This document shows, in pieces, positions 1 through 5,924 of a DNA stretch of 17,760 nucleotides. This DNA is from an uncultured Flavihumibacter sp. (GTDB lineage Bacteria > Bacteroidota > Bacteroidia > Chitinophagales > Chitinophagaceae). The notes beneath the pieces were generated by a model. The model was not told the DNA's origin, did not search any database, and worked only from the letters and a program-made list of their open reading frames with translations. Position numbers and translations under genes: made by a program. The stretch covers positions 1-17,760 of the forward strand of contig CAMLRX010000109.1 of NCBI GenBank assembly GCA_946482545.1. Reading direction: 5' to 3'. The stretch's first letter is position 1. Each line of letters opens with the position of its first letter.

Positions 1-1997
1 CGATCCTCTCTAACTTTAAAGGTGGCCTGAACGTATTGGATTACTTCATCTCTACCCACGGTGCCCGTAAGGGTCTGGCGGATACGGCCCTGAAAACGGC
101 GGATGCGGGTTACCTGACCCGTCGTTTGGTGGACGTTGCTCAGGATGTGGTGATCAATGAAGAAGATTGCGGCACCCTCCGTGGTATCGCCACTTCAGCG
201 TTGAAAGACAACGAAGACATCGTTGAACCGCTGTATGACCGTATCCTCGGACGTACTTCACTCCACGATGTGCTGAACCCGCTTACAGAAGAAGTGCTGA
301 TCACCGCAGGTGAGCAGATCACTGAAGATATCGCCAAAGCCATCGAAGAAGCCGGTATCGAAACCGTGGAAATCCGCTCTGTACTTACTTGCGAAAGCAA
401 GCGCGGGGTATGCGTAAGGTGTTATGGTAAGAACCTGGCAACAGGTTATACCGCTCAGCGCGGCGACGCGGTGGGTATCATCGCAGCACAGTCCATCGGT
501 GAACCCGGTACACAGCTTACCCTCCGTACCTTCCACGTGGGTGGTGTGGCCGGTTCTACATCAGTAGAATCTTCCATCCTCGCCAAGTTCGACGGTACAT
601 TGATGTTCGACGGTCTCCGTACAGTTACCGCCGAAAACAATGAAGGAGAGAAAGTACAGGTGGTTATTGGACGTACAGGTGAAATCAGGAACATGGACGT
701 GAAGAACGACCGTCTCCTGAACGTAATTAACGTGCCTTACGGTTCCGTGCTGAAAGTGAAAGACGGACAGAAAGTAGCCAAAGGCGATACGATCTGTACG
801 TGGGACCCATATAACAACGTTATCATCGCTGAAATCCCAGGTACCATTAAGTTCGAGAACGTTATTGAAGGTATTACCTTCCGTGAAGAGTCCGACGAAC
901 AAACCGGTCACCGCGAGAAAGTGGTAATTGAAACAAAAGACAAAACCCGTATCCCATCCATCTTCGTGGAAGGGAAAGAGGTGAAATCATACAACCTGCC
1001 CGTAGGTTCACACATTGCCGTAGACATGGGCGATGAAGTGAAAGCCGGCCAGGTACTGGTGAAGATTCCACGTGTACTCGGAAAACTCCGTGACATCACC
1101 GGTGGTCTGCCACGTGTAACTGAATTGTTCGAAGCACGTAACCCGGGTAACCCAGCGATCGTTTCTGAGATCGACGGTGTTGTTTCCTTCGGTAACATCA
1201 AACGTGGTAACCGCGAGATCATCGTGGAAGCCAAAGACGGTGTGGTGAAGAAATACCTGGTTCCGCTAACCCGCCAGATTCTGGCGCAGGACGGCGACTT
1301 CGTAAAAGCAGGTACCGCACTTTCCGACGGACAGATCGCTCCATTCGATATCCTCGCCATCAAAGGACCGTTCGCAGTACAAGAGTACGTGGTGAACGAA
1401 ATCCAGGAAGTATATCGTTTGCAGGGTGTAAAAATCAACGACAAACACATCGAGGTGATCGTTCGCCAGATGATGAAAAAAGTTGAAATCCTGGATGCTG
1501 GAGATACCCGCTTCCTCGAAGGAGATACTGTTGACCGTTTTGATTTCATCGACGAGAACGACTGGATCTTCGATAAAAAGATCATCACCGATGCAGGTGA
1601 ATCCACCAAACTGAAAGCCGGACAAATTGTGAGTCTGCGTGAAGTAAGGGAAGAAAATTCCGTACTGCGCCGTTCCGACCGCAAACTGGCTGAATACAGG
1701 GACGCTGAACCAGCTACTTCACATCCGTTGTTGCTCGGTATCACCAAAGCCTCTCTGGGTGTACAAAGCTGGATTTCTGCCGCATCGTTCCAGGAAACCA
1801 CGAAAGTACTTTCTTCCGCAGCCATCATGGGTAAAACCGATGAAATGCTCGGCCTGAAAGAAAACGTGATCACTGGTCACCAGATACCTGCAGGTACCGG
1901 TCTCAGAGAATTCGAAAACATGATCGTGGGCAGCAAGGAAGAATACGAACTGCTGCAAACTACCCGCGAAGCCATGAGTTTCGATGACGACGAATAA
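1..1997 (+). CDS. rpoC: DNA-directed RNA polymerase subunit beta' (3' part, cut by window edge)
   Basis: This is the C-terminal part of the beta' subunit of RNA polymerase, which forms part of the active centre and the DNA clamp. The frame is open from base 3, so the gene enters from the left; about 664 residues are visible and the N-terminal half, with the catalytic NADFDGD motif, is outside. Visible landmarks are the end of the bridge helix ([20 protein letters not shown]), the four zinc-site cysteines (EDCGT, then C-x6-C-x2-C in [15 protein letters not shown]), the trigger-loop region ([21 protein letters not shown]) and the conserved C-terminal region ([22 protein letters not shown]). It ends with an acidic tail, FDDDE, before TAA. 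Codon use is strongly biased toward CGT and GGT, as expected for a highly expressed gene. rpoB would be expected just upstream of the window. Confidence 0.98.
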   Translation, partial: ILSNFKGGLNVLDYFISTHGARKGLADTALKTADAGYLTRRLVDVAQDVVINEEDCGTLRGIATSALKDNEDIVEPLYDRILGRTSLHDVLNPLTEEVLITAGEQITEDIAKAIEEAGIETVEIRSVLTCESKRGVCVRCYGKNLATGYTAQRGDAVGIIAAQSIGEPGTQLTLRTFHVGGVAGSTSVESSILAKFDGTLMFDGLRTVTAENNEGEKVQVVIGRTGEIRNMDVKNDRLLNVINVPYGSVLKVKDGQKVAKGDTICTWDPYNNVIIAEIPGTIKFENVIEGITFREESDEQTGHREKVVIETKDKTRIPSIFVEGKEVKSYNLPVGSHIAVDMGDEVKAGQVLVKIPRVLGKLRDITGGLPRVTELFEARNPGNPAIVSEIDGVVSFGNIKRGNREIIVEAKDGVVKKYLVPLTRQILAQDGDFVKAGTALSDGQIAPFDILAIKGPFAVQEYVVNEIQEVYRLQGVKINDKHIEVIVRQMMKKVEILDAGDTRFLEGDTVDRFDFIDENDWIFDKKIITDAGESTKLKAGQIVSLREVREENSVLRRSDRKLAEYRDAEPATSHPLLLGITKASLGVQSWISAASFQETTKVLSSAAIMGKTDEMLGLKENVITGHQIPAGTGLREFENMIVGSKEEYELLQTTREAMSFDDDE

Positions 1998-2015
1998 TTG
2001 ATACACATCATACTG

Positions 2016-2047
2016 AAAGTAGGAAGTCCTTGGCTTCCTACTTTTTT
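2016..2047 (+). terminator. Rho-independent terminator after rpoC
   Basis: A perfect 11-bp inverted repeat (AAAGTAGGAAG at 2016-2026, CTTCCTACTTT at 2034-2044) encloses a 7-nt loop and runs into a T-tract to 2047. It starts 19 bp after the rpoC stop codon and would end the rpoBC transcript. It also shows that the open frame beginning at TTG 2030 does not mark the true start of the next gene. The arms are partly AT-rich, but length and symmetry make this the clearest terminator in the window. Confidence 0.85.
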
Positions 2048-2104
2048 ATTTTCCTTAACATTTCCCATTCTCTCATTTGGATATCTTTCACCAAACATGG
2101 TTTC

Positions 2105-2698
2105 ATGAAGAATTTCTCAATTGCATTGAATCTTTTGCTGCTCGTGGCAGTAGGTGTTCTTTTTTATTTTCAGTTTTCCAATAAACCCAATGGTGCCAAA
2201 AAAGTAGCAGCCGGTAACAATGCAGCCGCTTCACCTGATGAATTCCGGGTGGCTTATTTTGAAATGGATTCCGTAGAAAAGAGTTATAACCTCGTAAAAG
2301 ACGCGCTGGAGCAATTGAAAGGAAAAGAAGGACAGATCGCGCGGGAACTCGGTGGACTGGAAAGTTCTTACAAGAAAAGAATGAACGAGTTGAACCAACG
2401 TGGTCCAAGCATGTCACAAAGTGAAGGAGAAGCCGCACAACGCGAACTTTTCCAGATGGAACAGAATTACCAGAGCAGGAAACAGTCGCTCGAAAGAGAG
2501 TTCTATAACCAGAACGAAACGCTGAAAGCGAACATTAAAAAAGAGATCGAAGACTTCCTGAAAGAGTACAATAAAACCAAAGGTTACTCCTATATCATGG
2601 CCAACGAACCAGGACTTTTCTACTTCAAGGATACGCTCTACGATGTGACCGCCGACGTGGTGAATGGCCTCAACTCCAAATACAAGAAGAAGAACTGA
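2105..2698 (+). CDS. OmpH/Skp-family periplasmic chaperone-like protein
   Basis: Proteins of the OmpH/Skp family hold unfolded outer-membrane proteins in the periplasm. The product is 197 aa from the ATG at 2105. It opens with MKNFS and a hydrophobic stretch at about residues 5-24 that could be an uncleaved signal anchor or a signal peptide. An Ala/Asn-rich linker follows, then the typical start of the OmpH domain (RVAYFEMDSVEKSYNLVKDA). A long charged, Gln/Glu/Lys-rich coiled coil spans roughly residues 65-150, and the C-terminus (KGYSYIMANEPGLFYFKDTLYDVT) matches the end of the family domain. The frame is open upstream to a TTG at 2030, but that codon lies in the rpoC terminator, so 2105 is chosen. 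The stop shares one base with the next start (TGATG at 2696-2700), suggesting translational coupling. A near-consensus TATCTTTC box lies in the 60 bp upstream, without a clear -33 partner. Confidence 0.85.
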   Translation: MKNFSIALNLLLLVAVGVLFYFQFSNKPNGAKKVAAGNNAAASPDEFRVAYFEMDSVEKSYNLVKDALEQLKGKEGQIARELGGLESSYKKRMNELNQRGPSMSQSEGEAAQRELFQMEQNYQSRKQSLEREFYNQNETLKANIKKEIEDFLKEYNKTKGYSYIMANEPGLFYFKDTLYDVTADVVNGLNSKYKKKN

Positions 2699-3306
2699 TG
2701 ATCAGCCAGGTTTGTAATAAGGTTTTTGAAGAAAGTATCCTGCGTTACCACGAAACAGATCACGTGGATACACCATTGGTGAACCCGCATCCTTCCGATA
2801 AACTGGAGCATCTTTTATATGCGAAGAACTGGATCGATACGGTACAGTGGCACCTGGAAGACATCATCAGGAATCCGGCCATTGATCCCGTTGAAGCGCT
2901 CGCCATCAAAAGAAGGATCGACGCTTCCAACCAGGAACGTACGGATATGGTGGAGTATATTGATAGCTTCTTTCTCGACAAATTCAGCCAGGTGATTCCC
3001 CAGCAGGATGCTTCTATCAATACGGAAAGTCCGGCATGGGCCATCGACCGGCTCTCTATTCTTGCATTGAAGATCTACCACATGCAGGAGGAGTCTGAAA
3101 GAGAAGACGCATCCGAAGAACACCGTGCCAAATGCGCTGCGAAACTGGAAATACTGCTGGAGCAGCAGAAGGATCTTTCCCAGGCCATTGATGAACTGCT
3201 GATGGAAATCTCCGCCGGTAGGAAATACATGAAAGTGTACAAGCAGATGAAGATGTACAACGATCCCTCGTTGAATCCTGTATTGTACGCGCAAAAATCC
3301 CAATAA
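2698..3306 (+). CDS. DUF4254-family protein
   Basis: This 202-aa soluble protein has no signal peptide or membrane segment. It looks largely helical and is rich in Glu, Lys, Gln and Met. The features I associate with DUF4254 are an early acidic/His segment (RYHETDHVDTPLVNPHP), a helix (LEHLLYAKNWIDTVQWHLED), and a long helix ending in EISAGRKYMKVYKQMKMYND near the C-terminus. The molecular function of the family is unknown. My recollection is that it is often found beside family-9 glycosyltransferases in Bacteroidota, and that is the case here. Its start overlaps the previous stop by one base, and its stop (TAATG at 3304-3308) overlaps the next start by one base. It is therefore probably made in step with both neighbours, and a role alongside the glycosyltransferase is an inference. 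Confidence 0.8.
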   Translation: MISQVCNKVFEESILRYHETDHVDTPLVNPHPSDKLEHLLYAKNWIDTVQWHLEDIIRNPAIDPVEALAIKRRIDASNQERTDMVEYIDSFFLDKFSQVIPQQDASINTESPAWAIDRLSILALKIYHMQEESEREDASEEHRAKCAAKLEILLEQQKDLSQAIDELLMEISAGRKYMKVYKQMKMYNDPSLNPVLYAQKSQ

Positions 3307-4337
3307 TGTCAACCAGGGTACTGGTAATACGTTTTTCGGCCCTTGGCGATGTTGCCATGACCGTTCCCGTATTGCGTTGTGCCCTGCAACAGCATCCGCA
3401 ACTGGAATTAGTGGTGGTGTCACGGGCTGCTTTCAAACCTTTGTTTGAAGGCATGGAACGTACACAATTCGTAGCTGCCGATCTGAAAGGCAAGCACAAG
3501 GGCCTGGCCGGTATCGCTAAACTTTCGGGAGAACTAACGGAAACGGGTGTCCGTATAGTGGCTGATATGCACAATGTGCTGCGTTCCAGAATACTGGGGT
3601 TCTTCCTCCGACTGCGCGGCATGCGCCTGACGCGGATCAATAAAGGCAGAAGCGAAAAGAAAGCGCTTACGCGGAAAGGTGCGAAAGTGCTGAAACAACT
3701 GCCCACTTCTCACGAAAGGTACGCGGCTGTATTCAGCAAAGCGGGTTTCCCGGTCGATCTTTCAGCAGCAGCACCGGAACAACGGTTCAACCAACCACCA
3801 TTTTTAATGGAGGAAGACATCAATCATATCGGCATTGCCCCGTTCGCCCAGCACCTGGAGAAAAGATATCCGTTGGATGCCATGGAAAAAGTGATCAGCA
3901 CACTGGTGGCGGAAAAAAACAACAGGGTATATATCTTCGGGGGCGGAAAGCAGGAAACAGAACAGGCCATGCAATGGGAGAAAGCCTTTCCCGGATTAAT
4001 TTCACTCGCGGGAAAATACACCCTGGGAGAAGAACTTTCTGTGATGAAGCGTTTAAACGTAATGGTGAGTATGGACTCAGCGAACATGCACCTGGCTTCA
4101 CTTGTAGGAACACGGGTCGTGTCTGTGTGGGGTGCCACGCACCACTTCGCCGGTTTTTACGGCTGGAAACAGGAACTGAAGGATATTGTGGAAACCGAAC
4201 TGTATTGCCGCCCGTGTTCTGTGTTCGGCAATAAACCCTGTTACCGCGGCGACCATGCCTGTATGAACAATATAGCCCCTGAACGGATCATAGAAAAAAT
4301 TGAAGACCAACACGCCGTTAACGTGGCGAAACCATAA
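3306..4337 (+). CDS. Glycosyltransferase family 9 protein (ADP-heptose:LPS heptosyltransferase-like)
   Basis: Family-9 glycosyltransferases add heptose, or a related sugar, from a nucleotide donor to the growing LPS core at the inner face of the cytoplasmic membrane. The 343-aa product has the usual GT-B layout. The N-terminal domain begins VLVIRFSALGDVAMTVPVL (residues 5-23), where the Asp of the ALGD motif is conserved in the family. The C-terminal donor-binding domain contains HIGIAPFAQHLEKRYP (about 174-189), IFGGG (210-214) and SMDSANMHLASLVG (255-268), followed by SVWGATH. Near the end is a Cys cluster (C301, C304, C312, C319) in CRPCSVFGNKPCYRGDHAC. Donor and acceptor cannot be read from sequence, so heptose is only the family default. 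The start overlaps the DUF4254 stop by one base. Confidence 0.88.
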   Translation: MSTRVLVIRFSALGDVAMTVPVLRCALQQHPQLELVVVSRAAFKPLFEGMERTQFVAADLKGKHKGLAGIAKLSGELTETGVRIVADMHNVLRSRILGFFLRLRGMRLTRINKGRSEKKALTRKGAKVLKQLPTSHERYAAVFSKAGFPVDLSAAAPEQRFNQPPFLMEEDINHIGIAPFAQHLEKRYPLDAMEKVISTLVAEKNNRVYIFGGGKQETEQAMQWEKAFPGLISLAGKYTLGEELSVMKRLNVMVSMDSANMHLASLVGTRVVSVWGATHHFAGFYGWKQELKDIVETELYCRPCSVFGNKPCYRGDHACMNNIAPERIIEKIEDQHAVNVAKP

Positions 4338-4344
4338 AGGAGAA
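4336..4344 (+). promoter_or_regulatory. Shine-Dalgarno-like ribosome binding site for ispD
   Basis: The sequence AAAGGAGAA lies directly after the glycosyltransferase stop and just upstream of the GTG start at 4349. A strong purine-rich site like this is uncommon among the genes of this window. It supports the GTG at 4349 as the real start of ispD, with independent re-initiation rather than coupling through stop/start overlap. Confidence 0.6.
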
Positions 4345-4348
4345 GACC

Positions 4349-5011
4349 GTGAAAAAATATGCAGTAATAGTAGCCGGCGGAAGCGGCCAGCGTATGAACA
4401 GCCAGATTCCCAAACAGTTCCTGCCCATTAAAGGGAAGCCGTTGCTGTATTATGCCCTCGATACTTTTCTCGCGAGTTATGAGGACATGCACATTATTCT
4501 CGTCCTCCCAGAAGAATTCCTGGATATGGGCAAAGAGATCATCGACGGATTCTTCGACCCTTCCCGTGTAACCATCACCGTTGGAGGAAGAACACGTTTC
4601 CATTCCGTTCAGAACGGACTCGCGTTGATAGAGGAAGAATCCGTGATCTTTGTGCACGACGGTGTACGCTGCCTGTTGTCCACCACATTGGTGCGCCGTT
4701 GCTTCGACGCGGCCCTTGAATTCGGCACCGCCATTCCCGCCATTCCCTGTAAAGACAGTGTGCGCATGTTGCTGGAAGACGGCAACGAGGCGGTGGACCG
4801 CTCCAGCCTGGTGCTTATCCAAACACCACAAACTTTCCACAGCAAAATATTGTTACCAGCCTTCCAGATCGATTACAAGGAGAAATTCACCGATGAAGCT
4901 ACCGTGGTAGAAGCATTTGGATTGAAAGTACACCTCGTGGAAGGAGAAGAAAATAATTTCAAGATCACTACGCCGCTAGACCTATTACTGGCAGAACAAT
5001 TGATCGGTTAA
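4349..5011 (+). CDS. ispD: 2-C-methyl-D-erythritol 4-phosphate cytidylyltransferase
   Basis: IspD joins CTP and 2-C-methyl-D-erythritol 4-phosphate to give CDP-methylerythritol in the non-mevalonate isoprenoid pathway, which supplies undecaprenyl phosphate and quinone side chains. The 220-aa product has normal family length. Visible motifs are the nucleotide-binding loop AGGSGQRMNSQIPKQF (residues 9-24, with K22), HDGVRC (103-108), the R151...QTPQTF segment (159-163 for TPQTF), TDEATVVE (181-188) and NFKITTPLDL (203-212, with the conserved Lys). The start is GTG, preceded by a strong ribosome site 11 bp after the glycosyltransferase stop, so it is probably the last gene of the ompH-like/DUF4254/GT9 run. 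Its TAA abuts the stop of the convergent gene with no spacer. The fused IspDF form is excluded by length. Confidence 0.95.
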   Translation: MKKYAVIVAGGSGQRMNSQIPKQFLPIKGKPLLYYALDTFLASYEDMHIILVLPEEFLDMGKEIIDGFFDPSRVTITVGGRTRFHSVQNGLALIEEESVIFVHDGVRCLLSTTLVRRCFDAALEFGTAIPAIPCKDSVRMLLEDGNEAVDRSSLVLIQTPQTFHSKILLPAFQIDYKEKFTDEATVVEAFGLKVHLVEGEENNFKITTPLDLLLAEQLIG

Positions 5012-5923
5012 TCATTTCTTTACCAGTTTCATCCACCACGGCAAGCGGTTCACTTTAATGCGGTGGTAAGTTTCTATGCTACTGCCGAAACTGCTGTAGA
5101 AGTACGCCAGGTTCCTGATATCAGATCCTTCAAAATCTAGTATAAGATTTTGCCCGGCATGATCCCTGATAAACCCATCTATCAGCGCATGTGAAGCGCC
5201 CAGTGTTCTGCCATTGGGATGGTTGCCCACGAGTATGTAATAAGCCCGTCCGTTTGAAAAGAAGAACACGCAGGAAGAGAGTAATTTCCCCCCCGCATCT
5301 TTTACGCCATAAGTGACGGCCATTCCCTGTGGTTCAAGTAACGAATACAGTTGTTCGAAATGGACGAAATCTCCGTCAGTAATATTGGAGATGGGTTGTA
5401 ACTGTGTTTTGGCGATGGCGATCACTTCTGAAACAGGAAAACCATGTACCACACCGCAACCTAGGTTCAGCGCCTTTTTGCAGTTCCGTTGGATGTTTTG
5501 TTTGTACCCCGCGAAAAGGGATGGATAGTCCTGTTGCAAGGATAATACGTAATTGGCGCGGGCCGAAGGCTGCCACTCCGCTGGAATCGAATTGCCTTTG
5601 TGCAATGATATTTCCCAGAACCTGAACGATGGAGGAACTGCTTCCAGGAATGCACCCGTTGATGTCTCCGAATCCTGACCGTAAACCCCGAGCATCGGCG
5701 TGAAAGCTGGCATGTAAAGGTATTTGACCCCATATTTTTTACGCCAGGGAAGCGGCATTACCGCTTCATAATTTCCTTTCATCAGTACATCCCAATGCGT
5801 GGCCATCTGATCGAGGTACCAGGATTGCGCGTATATATTCCCGTTATAATCCTGCGCAATACAGGCATCATAAGCCCTGGTATCCAACTGATCTCTGGTG
5901 ATATGTTGAATGCTGCCTTGCAT
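5012..5923 (-). CDS. FemAB/GNAT-like acyltransferase, probable envelope function
   Basis: The product is 303 aa from the ATG at 5923. It has the look of the FemAB/FemX-like branch of the GNAT fold, whose members transfer amino acids or acyl groups to cell-wall precursors or glycans. Supporting segments are YAQSWYLDQMATHW near the N-terminus, YMPAFTPMLGVYG, NIQRNCKKALNLGC, a core strand/loop CVFFFSNGRAYYILVGNHPNGR, and the C-terminal DFEGSDIRNLAYFYSSFGS...YHRIKVNRLPWW. No signal peptide is seen, so it is cytoplasmic. The frame is open to an ATG at 5971, which would overlap the upstream gene by 47 bp. The ATG at 5923 starts one base after that gene's stop and fits the tight operon better. It is last in the run sugar transferase, M1 peptidase, acyltransferase. 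Exact substrate is not readable. Confidence 0.75.
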   Translation of the reverse strand: MQGSIQHITRDQLDTRAYDACIAQDYNGNIYAQSWYLDQMATHWDVLMKGNYEAVMPLPWRKKYGVKYLYMPAFTPMLGVYGQDSETSTGAFLEAVPPSFRFWEISLHKGNSIPAEWQPSARANYVLSLQQDYPSLFAGYKQNIQRNCKKALNLGCGVVHGFPVSEVIAIAKTQLQPISNITDGDFVHFEQLYSLLEPQGMAVTYGVKDAGGKLLSSCVFFFSNGRAYYILVGNHPNGRTLGASHALIDGFIRDHAGQNLILDFEGSDIRNLAYFYSSFGSSIETYHRIKVNRLPWWMKLVKK

Positions 5924-5924
5924 A

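Noticed and set aside
908..1873. 321-codon open frame antisense to rpoC
   Set aside because: Its sequence is Ser/Pro/Arg-rich with no recognisable domain, and it mirrors the codon bias of rpoC, whose motifs on the other strand are unambiguous.
2030..2104. Upstream extension of the OmpH-like gene from TTG
   Set aside because: The extension begins inside the rpoC terminator hairpin and would place extra residues before a normal signal/anchor segment starting at the ATG at 2105.
3056..3706. 216-codon open frame on the minus strand across DUF4254 and GT9
   Set aside because: It overlaps two well-supported genes and has Arg/Ser/Cys-rich low-quality composition typical of a shadow frame.
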